Shown here: in pieces, positions 1-7,648 of the stretch
How the letters are laid out: every line of letters begins with the position of its first letter
How positions within the stretch are numbered: the stretch's first letter is position 1
Origin: Litoribrevibacter albus
GTDB lineage: Bacteria; Pseudomonadota; Gammaproteobacteria; Pseudomonadales; Litoribrevibacteraceae
DNA length: 64,000 nucleotides
Direction: 5' to 3'
Assembly: GCF_030159995.1 (NCBI RefSeq)
Contig: NZ_BSNM01000006.1
Coordinates: 124,001-188,000 of the forward strand
The notes under the pieces: model-generated
Database searches by the model: none
Told to the model about the DNA's origin: nothing
Seen by the model: only the letters and a program-made list of their open reading frames with translations
Position numbers and translations under genes: made by a program

Positions 1-864
1 GTGCTCCTGCGTCCATTTTTGGTCGTGAGCGCACAGTTCAGTAATCAGCAGATAGCCATTTTCTGTTAAGGCGTGAGCTGCTGATTCAATTAGCTGTTCG
101 GGTGCAGGTACGTGGTGCAATACCATGTTGCTGATAACCAGATTGGCTTGTGTCTGAAATGATGCTTGATCGGCGTTTTGCGAGTTACTGGCATCGGCGT
201 GTAACAGATCAATGTTGTGGATATCAGCCACGGTTGTCCGAGCCTGAGCAAGCATTTCTTCAGAGGTATCGATACCGACTACCTGATCAAAGCTCTCTGC
301 CAATTCCACCAACATTTCACCGGTGCCAGGGCCAAACTCAATGGCTAGCTGATCCCCCTGAGGGGTAAGGTCCCGGATCAGGTCGGAAGCAAATGGGCCA
401 TAGTCTTTCCAGCTGGCAATAAGATCCTGCTGCTCTCTGAAACGTTGAGCATTCTTCTCAAAAAATTGGCGAGAGAGCTGAGCCCGTTCTTCATAGGTTT
501 CGGTTAAGCGTTGTTGGATGCTTTCAGGCAGTACCGTTTGATCTACGGACACAAACAGGGCGTCGATCAACGGCTTCAGTGCATGTTGTTCCAGATTGGT
601 CGTGCGGCGATAAAAAATCGAATTGCCTTCTTTGCGTGTTTCCACCAAGCCTGCGGTCGCCATCACTTTTAAGTGGTGACTCATGCCTGATTGCTTCGCA
701 TCAAAGATCTTGCATAGCTCCATTACACCAAACGAACCATCGCGCAGAGTACGTAAAATATCCAGGCGCAAAGGGTCTGCACTTGCTTTGCAGAGTTGGG
801 CAAGTTTGGCTGTGTCGATAGAAGCTTTTTGTGGCGCTTCTGTAGATGGGCTAATCATGTTCAT
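1..864 (-). CDS. ArsR-family regulator fused to a SAM-dependent methyltransferase domain (SahR-like), C-terminus cut by the window edge
   Basis: Reading the minus strand from an ATG at 864 gives 288 uninterrupted codons that run off base 1. Residues about 15-95 form an ArsR winged helix (RLDILRTLRDG, then SHHLKVMATAGLVE). From about residue 170 a class I methyltransferase domain begins, with motif I EFGPGTGEM near residue 176 and a VLHHVPAPEQL segment later. The metal-binding ELCVC motif of ArsR is not present, so metal sensing is unlikely. SahR regulators of methionine and SAM-cycle genes have this two-domain form and sense S-adenosylhomocysteine. In Pseudomonas a protein of this kind lies beside metK and tkt, which fits the tkt downstream here. 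The function is inferred from architecture and context. A perfect inverted repeat sits just upstream of the start. Confidence 0.8.
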   Translation of the reverse strand, partial: MNMISPSTEAPQKASIDTAKLAQLCKASADPLRLDILRTLRDGSFGVMELCKIFDAKQSGMSHHLKVMATAGLVETRKEGNSIFYRRTTNLEQHALKPLIDALFVSVDQTVLPESIQQRLTETYEERAQLSRQFFEKNAQRFREQQDLIASWKDYGPFASDLIRDLTPQGDQLAIEFGPGTGEMLVELAESFDQVVGIDTSEEMLAQARTTVADIHNIDLLHADASNSQNADQASFQTQANLVISNMVLHHVPAPEQLIESAAHALTENGYLLITELCAHDQKWTQEH

Positions 865-896
865 GGTGAACTAGACTAGCACTATAAAATTTGAGG

Positions 897-934
897 TCAA
901 TACCTATATCGAAATTTTTTGATATAGGTATTGA
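897..934 (-). promoter_or_regulatory. 14-bp perfect inverted repeat, candidate autoregulatory operator
   Basis: TCAATACCTATATC (897-910) and its exact complement GATATAGGTATTGA (921-934) flank a 10-bp A/T-rich spacer. The site lies about 33 bp upstream of the ATG of the ArsR-methyltransferase gene, where a repressor would block its promoter. Winged-helix dimers bind such palindromes. The lack of a T tract after it on either strand argues against a terminator. Binding by the adjacent regulator is inferred. Confidence 0.65.
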
Positions 935-976
935 TGTAAGGAAGTGAGAGGATCAAAAGATTAAAGAAGGGTGTCT

Positions 977-2872
977 TTAATCTTTATCTTTGGACAACTC
1001 AGCGCCTTCGGCTTCTATCTCCGCTTGCTTCTCAAGGAAACCAGCTGCTTCTTCATCATGGGCCAGACGTTGCTCGGTAGGAATTGCGCGGGTTTGCTGG
1101 TTGAGCTGATGAATCTGAGAGGCATTTCCTAAGTCTCGCTCACTGGTAATCGCGGCAATGGATTCTCTGTCTTTCAGGAAGCTGATAACGTCTTTTTTGA
1201 TGTCTTGCAGCTCTTGCTCATCTTTGTGCATTTCCAGAATGTATCGAGGAAATTCCAGGTTTCTCATACCGGTTGATGCAAAGGTAGTAGAGACAATGCG
1301 AGAGACAATGACCCAAGGAGTAATGCTGCTTCGCACCAACACATTTTCGGAGCGAGTACTGTCGTGGATACCTGTGCCGGTGGAGATCTTGGACTCAGTG
1401 AAGGTGCCTTCGCATTTAAAGTAGATAAGCATGGATTCGAACTGCATTTCAGCAAAGAAGAGATGTGCTGTATTGCTAAGCAGGCCTGCAAATGAACGAA
1501 TCAGGATACCAATGACAAACAAGTGTAACGAGACGGCTGTGATGTCCAGCATGGTCTGTATTTGAGGGAGAGAAAGGTTTTTCAGTGCTCCGCTCAGGGC
1601 AGATCCTTGCTGATAAACATCGATCAAAGAAAACGCAAAAAATACCGAAAAAATGGAGGCGATGACATACAGTGCGTTGCCTGATACTAATGCAATCAGG
1701 CGGGTTTTACTGAACATGTTGCCCAGTTCAAGTGGTTTAACTTTGGGCTGGACTTCTTGAATCATCTCTCCTTTAAAGCCGCCTTTTCCGTCCACTTGCT
1801 CATGAAGCTCCGGATCAAGTTCGCGGTAGACTCGGTTAGGTACTTCTTTGTAACGACGATTTGCCATCACCAAGTTGTCGAGATTGATAAAAATTTCATT
1901 AGGATGAACAGATTCTTGCCAGTTTTCTCTCAATTCAGACACTTCTGCGTTACTGATAATTGCGTTTAAGCGTTTCTTCAACATGATCAATAAAACGCTA
2001 CTACACAATGCGGCAACGGCCAGAATGCCGATTAAGTAGGCACCTACATAGAAGCTTGGGATGATCTCTAGCCAGTGAGAAATTTCTTCGGGAGACAGAT
2101 GAATTTGGTTTATCAACCAAGAAGCAGACACACCAATAACGGCCGGCAGAATCAATGACATACTGATGATTTTTACCAGTGCGCCGCTTCCTAACGATTC
2201 AATCTCTGTTTCCGCTTTGCGGGAAATGGCTTTGCCCGCTGAGCGCCAGGTTAAGAGCATGTAAACCATTAGTAGGGTGGAATAGACAGGGAAGATCAAC
2301 TCACCAATGCTGCCTGCAAACCCTGCCAGTGATATGAAGGCAACCAGACCATAGGCACACAATGCAACCAGCGTACTGATCCATGCACCAAACAGTCTTT
2401 GCGCCATGTTTCGGATCGGGTAGGGCATGAAAAGCAATTTTGGTAGAAGGCTATGCAGCAGGCGAGCAAGGAAGCCTTGAGGCTCAACAAAGGTCGTGTT
2501 CTTACGGCCAACTAACATTTCTTCCAGTTCTTTGGCGGTATAAGCAACGTATGGTTTCTCTTCTGCCGCTGTTGAACTTTCAGATTTGCTGTAGTTCAGC
2601 GCAAGTGACGTCGGATGATTACGGCCTACAAAATAGCGTAAGGTTGCATAAATTCCGGTTGAAAGCGATTTAATGCCTAAGCCTAATGTCACTACCCCGA
2701 AAAGCATTAAAATCCAGCCGCTGGTTGCATCTTCTTTGACTTTGCCTGCGGCTAATATCAGTAGAAAGATACCTAAACCACTTTGTATCAGTCCGCGTAC
2801 TGCTGTGACGTAACCTTCTGCTTTAAAAGGATTCTTTAATCCCAGATCTATCGACCCGTAATCAAACGCCAT
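977..2872 (-). CDS. Polytopic inner-membrane protein of unknown function, 631 aa
   Basis: I do not recognise this family. The N-terminus has two adjacent hydrophobic segments (about residues 26-45 and 50-70). Further likely membrane helices lie near 160-190, 195-212, 235-258, 275-300, 390-418 and 440-465, giving about eight in all. Between about 300 and 385 is a soluble, charged stretch, and the last 150 residues are hydrophilic and rich in Glu, Lys and Gln, as expected of a cytoplasmic tail. No enzyme motif, Walker box or metal motif is visible. It is transcribed alone, since a terminator serving the next cluster lies upstream of it. In Pseudomonas gene order, as I recall it, nothing comparable sits between the regulator and tkt, so it belongs to an inserted block. 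Confidence 0.7.
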   Translation of the reverse strand: MAFDYGSIDLGLKNPFKAEGYVTAVRGLIQSGLGIFLLILAAGKVKEDATSGWILMLFGVVTLGLGIKSLSTGIYATLRYFVGRNHPTSLALNYSKSESSTAAEEKPYVAYTAKELEEMLVGRKNTTFVEPQGFLARLLHSLLPKLLFMPYPIRNMAQRLFGAWISTLVALCAYGLVAFISLAGFAGSIGELIFPVYSTLLMVYMLLTWRSAGKAISRKAETEIESLGSGALVKIISMSLILPAVIGVSASWLINQIHLSPEEISHWLEIIPSFYVGAYLIGILAVAALCSSVLLIMLKKRLNAIISNAEVSELRENWQESVHPNEIFINLDNLVMANRRYKEVPNRVYRELDPELHEQVDGKGGFKGEMIQEVQPKVKPLELGNMFSKTRLIALVSGNALYVIASIFSVFFAFSLIDVYQQGSALSGALKNLSLPQIQTMLDITAVSLHLFVIGILIRSFAGLLSNTAHLFFAEMQFESMLIYFKCEGTFTESKISTGTGIHDSTRSENVLVRSSITPWVIVSRIVSTTFASTGMRNLEFPRYILEMHKDEQELQDIKKDVISFLKDRESIAAITSERDLGNASQIHQLNQQTRAIPTEQRLAHDEEAAGFLEKQAEIEAEGAELSKDKD

Positions 2873-3090
2873 ACATTCTCCTTGCTTGAAATGTGCTTGG
2901 TTGAAGTTTTTACCATGTAAAATAGTATTGTAAGCTAGTTGGAGTAAATATTGATGCCTATATTGTTAACTTTTTATGTTCGGGCAGGCAAAGAAAATCA
3001 AGCTAAGTCTGTTACGTTTTTGATTTTCTTAAAACTTCGTTAGGGCTAAGTCGTTGGGAGTCGGATTAATAAGAATGTAAAATCTTATAC

Positions 3091-3120
3091 AAAAAACGCA
3101 TCGAGAGTGATGCGTTTTTT
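3091..3120 (-). terminator. Rho-independent terminator of the DUF799 lipoprotein operon
   Basis: A 12-bp perfect stem (AAAAAACGCATC at 3091-3102, GATGCGTTTTTT at 3109-3120) closes a 6-nt loop. Read on the minus strand it follows the DUF799 stop codon at 3152 and ends in a run of T. It could also work on the plus strand. Confidence 0.8.
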
Positions 3121-3151
3121 GTGGAGTTCTTGGAAACTATTTTTACATGGT

Positions 3152-3838
3152 TTACTGAGGTGTAGCTGATTCTTTAGGTTCAGGCTTTGGAGCGTACGGA
3201 CCTGGTAATAAACCATTGTGAGAGTTGTAGACCGCTGCAGAGTTAGCAAAGCGAGATAAACGAGGTGTCTTATCGTCCATAGCGCTGGCTACTTGCTCTA
3301 CTGCTGCGGCCACAAGCATACCAATGATGCCGCCACCACCGTCGCCAGATTTTTGTTGGGCATAGGCTTTACCTTCCCATAACGTCTGACCCGTTTTGGT
3401 GTCGACGAGTTTCCATGATGAGGAAACAGTCGCTACTGATTGAATCAACTGATAGCTTTGTCCCCAGTTATCGATAGTGATGTAAAGTACGGCATCAGGG
3501 TTAATAATTTCATCAATTTTATCCAACGGAATGCTGTTCATTTCCGCTGGAGTAGGTAAGCCGTTATCTTTTAAGAGCTGATCCACTACTGCAACCGGGT
3601 AAACATAGTACCCTCTTTCTGCTAGTGGAAAGGTGATCGTAGAAAGAAAGATATATGGCGCACTCACTTCAACGGTTTGGTTTGCTGGCGGTATTACCAG
3701 AATAGATTTAGGATTACTTGCTCTAAGCGCCGTATAGTCATACGGTTGCTGAACAGCACAGCCTGTTGCCAGAACTGTTAGGCTGATGATAAGAGCTTTA
3801 AGCAAAGAGGCACATTTAGTGTGATATAAATTAGTCAT
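3152..3838 (-). CDS. DUF799 / GNA1162-family lipoprotein
   Basis: This 228-aa protein has a signal peptide ending in a lipobox (LATGC, Cys about residue 27) and no Asp at +2, so it should be sorted to the outer membrane. The body (SILVIPPANQTVEVSAPYIF, ITFPLAERGYYVYPV, ADAVLYITIDNWG-type strands) matches the DUF799 family, known from the Neisseria lipoprotein GNA1162. That family has a TolB-N/CsgG-like alpha/beta fold. Its start codon overlaps the stop of the DUF4810 gene by one base (TAATG), so the two are translationally coupled. DUF799, DUF4810 and CsgG-like genes recur together in many Gram-negatives. The partners and biological role are not established. Confidence 0.8.
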   Translation of the reverse strand: MTNLYHTKCASLLKALIISLTVLATGCAVQQPYDYTALRASNPKSILVIPPANQTVEVSAPYIFLSTITFPLAERGYYVYPVAVVDQLLKDNGLPTPAEMNSIPLDKIDEIINPDAVLYITIDNWGQSYQLIQSVATVSSSWKLVDTKTGQTLWEGKAYAQQKSGDGGGGIIGMLVAAAVEQVASAMDDKTPRLSRFANSAAVYNSHNGLLPGPYAPKPEPKESATPQ

Positions 3839-4191
3839 TAGTTGGCACTCGCTCTGCTTAACATACCATCAATAAATGTGGCAGATTCTGGATAGTGTTT
3901 CTTTTCATTTTCGAATGCCGAAATGGCATTAGGCATATCGCCATTCTTCGCATAAATCATACCTAGGTGAGCATAGATACCTGGGGCTACTTTTAAGCCT
4001 TTGTTTTCTGCATAAGCAATACTTTCATTGATTTTGGTGATTTGCGTGTAGTTATCTGCTTCACCTGGATCGGTATACATATTCAGTAGAATGGTTTCAT
4101 ACTCTCCCCAGTGATAAAGAGTTTTATGACTAGTTGTACAGCCAGTCATGAATGCCAGGGCGATTGCCGGCAGCCAAAGATTTTTTTTCAT
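3838..4191 (-). CDS. DUF4810 lipoprotein (short TPR-like)
   Basis: This 117-aa protein begins with a signal peptide and a lipobox (FMTGC, Cys at about 18). The mature part contains helical-repeat patterns (YAHLGMIYAKNGDMPNAISA, then FENEKKHYPESATFIDGML) typical of a TPR pair and matches the DUF4810 family, including the YHWGEYE segment after the lipid anchor. It lies 137 bp downstream of the CsgG-like gene and overlaps the DUF799 start by one base. It is probably an adaptor for its neighbours at the outer membrane. That role is inferred from the repeat type and the conserved gene trio. Confidence 0.8.
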   Translation of the reverse strand: MKKNLWLPAIALAFMTGCTTSHKTLYHWGEYETILLNMYTDPGEADNYTQITKINESIAYAENKGLKVAPGIYAHLGMIYAKNGDMPNAISAFENEKKHYPESATFIDGMLSRASAN

Positions 4192-4328
4192 TAGTTAGTC
4201 CTAAATGCTATTTAGTCTTTTTTGTTAAATATGTGTAGTATTAGTGCGCTTATAGTTATTTTTAGAAGGTGATCGGGCGCACTTCCCGATCATTAATATT
4301 TCTTCTGTGATATTTCTATTTGGACGAA

Positions 4329-4991
4329 TTACAGCTCGATTACGTGTGCATCTATATCGCGAACGAAAGCATTCACGGCTTCAGTGATAGCGAAGTTCAA
4401 AACTTTGCCATTAAGCGTCGCGTCGTAACCTGCAGTCCCGCCAAAGCCAATAACTTCTCGATTACTTAAAGAATATTCACCAGCTCCTTGGGTAGAATAA
4501 ATAATGGCGCTGGTGTGGGTGTCGAGCAATTGCAACGTTACTTTTGCATAAGCAATTTGCTCTTTACCTCGGCCTAAAATGCCAAAGAGTTGTCTATCAC
4601 CCGTTACCTTACGGCCAAACTCAGTTACATGGCCGGTAAGTACATAACGAGAACCCGCAATTTTCTGTTTTACACCTGAGAGTTCAGCTTCTCGTTTCAA
4701 CTCATCCATGTTGTCTCTATCCATAAGATTAAAACGGTTGGATTGTTGTAGGTGAGTTTTGAGAATGGTTTTCGCTTGGCCGCCTAAGCGGTCTATGTTT
4801 GAGGAAAATAACCCTTGCATGTAGTTCGACTTGTTCGAAAAGCCTCCCACCACAAGTGTGCTACGTTTTCCTGTATATGTAGTGCCGTAAGTGGCAACTT
4901 TTTGTATTTCAACTGCTCGATGGCTTTCTGTCGCACAGCCCGTTATAAAAACGGTAAGAATCATCGCTGTGAGGATTTGTAGTCCTTTCAT
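4329..4991 (-). CDS. CsgG/HfaB-family outer-membrane lipoprotein
   Basis: The protein is 220 aa with a signal peptide and lipobox (FITGC, Cys about 19). Features of the CsgG family are the strand with FSNKSNYMQG, the helix leading to RFNLMDRDNMDELKREAE, GSRYVLTGHVTEFG, and the repeated strand KVTLQLLDTHTSAIIYS. E. coli CsgG is about 277 aa and forms the curli secretion pore. This protein is about 55 residues shorter, and I see no clear place for the two beta-hairpins that build the CsgG barrel, so it may be closer in use to LpoB-type proteins. No csgA, csgB, csgE or csgF is near. It heads the CsgG-DUF4810-DUF799 trio, probably one transcript ending at 3091-3120. Confidence 0.8.
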   Translation of the reverse strand: MKGLQILTAMILTVFITGCATESHRAVEIQKVATYGTTYTGKRSTLVVGGFSNKSNYMQGLFSSNIDRLGGQAKTILKTHLQQSNRFNLMDRDNMDELKREAELSGVKQKIAGSRYVLTGHVTEFGRKVTGDRQLFGILGRGKEQIAYAKVTLQLLDTHTSAIIYSTQGAGEYSLSNREVIGFGGTAGYDATLNGKVLNFAITEAVNAFVRDIDAHVIEL

Positions 4992-5308
4992 TGTAAGCTC
5001 CTTTTTTACTTCTTAATTTTTGCGGGAAGGATAACGTTTAAATTCGTTTTGTATATACCAAAAAGAAAAGAAGTTCTTGAAAATGTACAAACATACGCTT
5101 TTGTGCTTCTTCATATCTTGATATTTGTATTGCAGGTAAGTCTTTATCGCTAATGAAGTTGACGTCACTAAAAGGGAATGAGTTTATGGATTGCTTGTCT
5201 TTTGGTGAGGCAATCTGCATCTCTGTTTTAGCTGAGTGGTTGATGACGCGGCAGATGTATTCACTGACCAAGTCGGCTTTCTGGTTTCAGGATGCGTAGG
5301 TGTTGGCT
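4992..5308. other. 317-bp gap between two lipoprotein transcription units, holding one doubtful small ORF
   Basis: This A/T-rich stretch separates the CsgG-like gene from the upstream lipoprotein pair. It presumably carries the promoter of the CsgG-DUF4810-DUF799 unit near 5000-5040, but I could not pick out convincing -35 and -10 boxes. A 77-codon minus-strand reading frame (5038-5271) starts with TTG. Confidence 0.5.
5038..5271 (-). CDS. Doubtful small protein, 77 aa
   Basis: The frame starts at a TTG with only a weak purine-rich stretch (GAAAG) upstream. It has no signal peptide, membrane helix or recognisable domain. It fills most of the space between the 352-aa lipoprotein gene and the CsgG-like gene, on the same strand. 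It could be a real spacer gene or chance, and I lean to chance. Confidence 0.2.
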   Translation of the reverse strand: MVSEYICRVINHSAKTEMQIASPKDKQSINSFPFSDVNFISDKDLPAIQISRYEEAQKRMFVHFQELLFFLVYTKRI

Positions 5309-6367
5309 TCACAACTCCGTAATATTCCCCGAACAACTTACCGTGTTGTAGGTGTTGCTCAGTAAGTTGCCATTCTCTACTTTCACCAAATCGTATTTTT
5401 TGATCTGTTCTATCAACGCAGGATCACTGACTTTAATTAAGCTGCGTTTGGGTTTTACTTCTTCCACTGTTGCTTCACCCAGAAGGTCGCCGTTGTGTTT
5501 ACCCAAGCTACCAATACGGAAGATGTTCAGGCTTTGTCCTGAGTGAAAACCAGCGGCGGTTCCGCCGGAAATTTCAAAAATGTGTTCTTTGCCATCGCTG
5601 AAGTAATTGAGGATGTAGCCTTTGGGGGTAAGGAACTTTTGAAGGGCGACGCCGCCACAGTCGCCAATCTCCTCAAGGATTTCTTTACGCATTTGTTTGT
5701 AAAGGTTTTTGGCTTTGTGATCGCTGCTGTGCGGGCATTTATAACCTTCAATGTCATCCGACTCGCTAGACTCCAGCCAGTAGGATTTTAATGTCCTGTA
5801 TTGAGGTAGCGGTTTGATGTTGATGTCCAGATGCGCTTCCATTTCATAGTCACAGCTGCCTGGACGTTTCGGGTCCATGAAAGGAACGTAGGTTGGGTCT
5901 GAGTAAGTATCCAGAAAGGTAGAACGATTTACTTTTACTTCGACTACATAGTCGACGGTTTGACGACCCAGGTATTCACCGGAGCTGCTGTAACCCGCTT
6001 GTTGGATTAACTCTTTAAGCGTGTTTTGGCTGGGTGAACGTTTACCGTAAATTTGTCCTAAATAGCCCAAAGAATCAGTGGGCGGGCTATGTAGGGTGAC
6101 GCCACTTTTTCTCATGGCTTCGGCCCAGCGACTCAGGATCTCGTTTTCTATATCCAGCTTATCGGTTTTACGATTGCTTTCGATGTATACCCAGACGTTA
6201 GTTGGATCTCCGGCCAGCTCTGCATCGGTAGGGATATGTTGTGCGGTTTGAAGTGGACGCTCGCCCAGTTTGATGAGGTGATCGTATTGGCCTTGAGTGG
6301 ATGGCAGGCAGCCTGCCAATAACATCAGGGGCATCACAAGAGCGTATTTCATACTTCTAAACATCAC
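5309..6367 (-). CDS. Unknown lipoprotein, 352 aa, with a C-terminal beta-rich domain
   Basis: A signal peptide ends in the lipobox LLAGC (Cys about 20), so this is a secreted lipoprotein. I do not recognise the family. The middle contains paired cysteines (PGSCDYEME, GYKCPHSS, EIGDCGG) that could form disulfides in the periplasm. The last 90 residues (GTAAGFHSGQSLNIFRIG, then GEATVEEVKPKRSLIKV) look like the small beta-barrel found at the C-terminus of FlgT and similar envelope proteins. That is a resemblance by eye only. Translation can start at GTG 6367 or ATG 6364, and an AGGAGA box lies 9-12 nt upstream. It follows the LPP20-like gene by 30 bp, so the two are probably co-transcribed. Confidence 0.65.
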   Translation of the reverse strand: MMFRSMKYALVMPLMLLAGCLPSTQGQYDHLIKLGERPLQTAQHIPTDAELAGDPTNVWVYIESNRKTDKLDIENEILSRWAEAMRKSGVTLHSPPTDSLGYLGQIYGKRSPSQNTLKELIQQAGYSSSGEYLGRQTVDYVVEVKVNRSTFLDTYSDPTYVPFMDPKRPGSCDYEMEAHLDINIKPLPQYRTLKSYWLESSESDDIEGYKCPHSSDHKAKNLYKQMRKEILEEIGDCGGVALQKFLTPKGYILNYFSDGKEHIFEISGGTAAGFHSGQSLNIFRIGSLGKHNGDLLGEATVEEVKPKRSLIKVSDPALIEQIKKYDLVKVENGNLLSNTYNTVSCSGNITEL

Positions 6368-6397
6368 GAGAATGGTTCTCCTGGGTGAGGCGCGTGA

Positions 6398-7366
6398 TTA
6401 CGCGCCTTTGAGTCGTTCGATAATATTTTCGTTGTTGAGCTGAGTAATCAGCTTTTCATAGCTCTTTTGTTTGGCATCGCTGGTGGAGGCAACCGATACG
6501 CCTTTTGCATCAATGCTGATGCTGCGGATGGTCTGACCTTTGTGGGATTTCAGGTCCAGTGTCAGTGTTGAGGTCGCGTAATGATCACCTTGTAAACGCT
6601 CAGTCTTGCTTTTAAGCGTGGCGTGAAGCTCCGGGCGAGAACTGAACTGACGGACTTTTTTGGAAAGAATGCCATGTTCGTTGAGCTGGCTTTCCAATGC
6701 TTTTGTTAGCCCTGGTATTGGCGTGTCATCATTAATCGCCAGGATCAAGCCGTTTCTGGCTTGGTTGTAAGCACTGTTAAACTCTTTCACAAGTTCTGAG
6801 GCGCTTTCATTCTTTGGTGTGAAGTAGCTGTTGTAGATCAGCGTCTGATCTATCAATGCATTGATGTTCTGTGTCTGTGTTTCGTAGTTCCACCACTGCT
6901 CGAAAGGATTGTTTAGTGACTTGATGTTGCTGAGCAAGGTTTTGTTTTCCTCAGTCAGTGTTTCGAGGTTGGTCTGGAGGAACGCTTGGAGTGTCTGTCT
7001 GTTGACCTGGATTTGAGCGAAATAGGTACCGTCAAAACGGGTGGCTTGATTGTAACGCGTTGCAGGAAGAGGAATCTCGTGGAATTTTACCGAGCTGGCG
7101 CGTTCAGTATAAGTACGATGAAACTCTCCATCTTCAATTGATAATACGGATAATTCGTCACTCACGTGGCTGAGTAATTGTGCTGCCAATGCTTGCTTGG
7201 CATTCATTCTGGCTTCTTTCAAAGAAGCGCCTTCGCCAATGGCACTGATGTATTCACTGTCTTGCAGTGGGTTGGTGATCCAGTCCGGCAGGCTGGTAGG
7301 TTGGGTTTGACAAGCGCTCAAAAACAGCGCGAAAAGCGGTATGAGTATCCAGTTAAGTTTAGACAT
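6398..7366 (-). CDS. LPP20-like lipoprotein, 322 aa
   Basis: The start ATG at 7366 has an AAGGA box at good distance. The signal peptide ends with a lipobox (LSAC, Cys at about 19). Residues 25-140 follow the LPP20 pattern: PDWITNP, then a GEG turn and a helix of ARMNAKQALAAQL type, then strands ending GTYFAQIQVNRQTLQAFL. The rest is a long helical region and a beta-rich C-terminus (STLTLDLKSHKGQTIRSI). The same plan, PEW..PP, GVGSAE and a helix, is seen in the lipoprotein at 25283-26311, so the two are probably paralogues. It is first in a two-gene unit with the 352-aa lipoprotein. Its role in the envelope is unknown. Confidence 0.7.
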   Translation of the reverse strand: MSKLNWILIPLFALFLSACQTQPTSLPDWITNPLQDSEYISAIGEGASLKEARMNAKQALAAQLLSHVSDELSVLSIEDGEFHRTYTERASSVKFHEIPLPATRYNQATRFDGTYFAQIQVNRQTLQAFLQTNLETLTEENKTLLSNIKSLNNPFEQWWNYETQTQNINALIDQTLIYNSYFTPKNESASELVKEFNSAYNQARNGLILAINDDTPIPGLTKALESQLNEHGILSKKVRQFSSRPELHATLKSKTERLQGDHYATSTLTLDLKSHKGQTIRSISIDAKGVSVASTSDAKQKSYEKLITQLNNENIIERLKGA

Positions 7367-7648
7367 TCTTGATCCTTCAAGTTGTTAGTTTTCCATAAGT
7401 GCGCGTCATTAATTTTTCTTAAATAGCTCGCGCAGTGGAATGATAAAACAAAGAGGCCATTGGGCATAGGGGCGAGTTTCAAATCAATTTACGCAAACTA
7501 CTAAAACTGTTGCGGGATAACCATTGATGTCTCGATACAAAAAAGCGAAAATACGCGCATTTTTTGGTTCTTAAATTAACCCAGTGGATTATGGCTTTGG
7601 CTAAGTCATCTATCCTTACGTGAACATACACTGTTCAGGAGTCTCTTA

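Noticed and set aside
150-874. Plus-strand reading frames of 60-80 codons at the left edge
   Set aside because: They lie opposite the ArsR-methyltransferase gene, whose frame is continuous and has clear domains. They have no domain or ribosome-binding site of their own.
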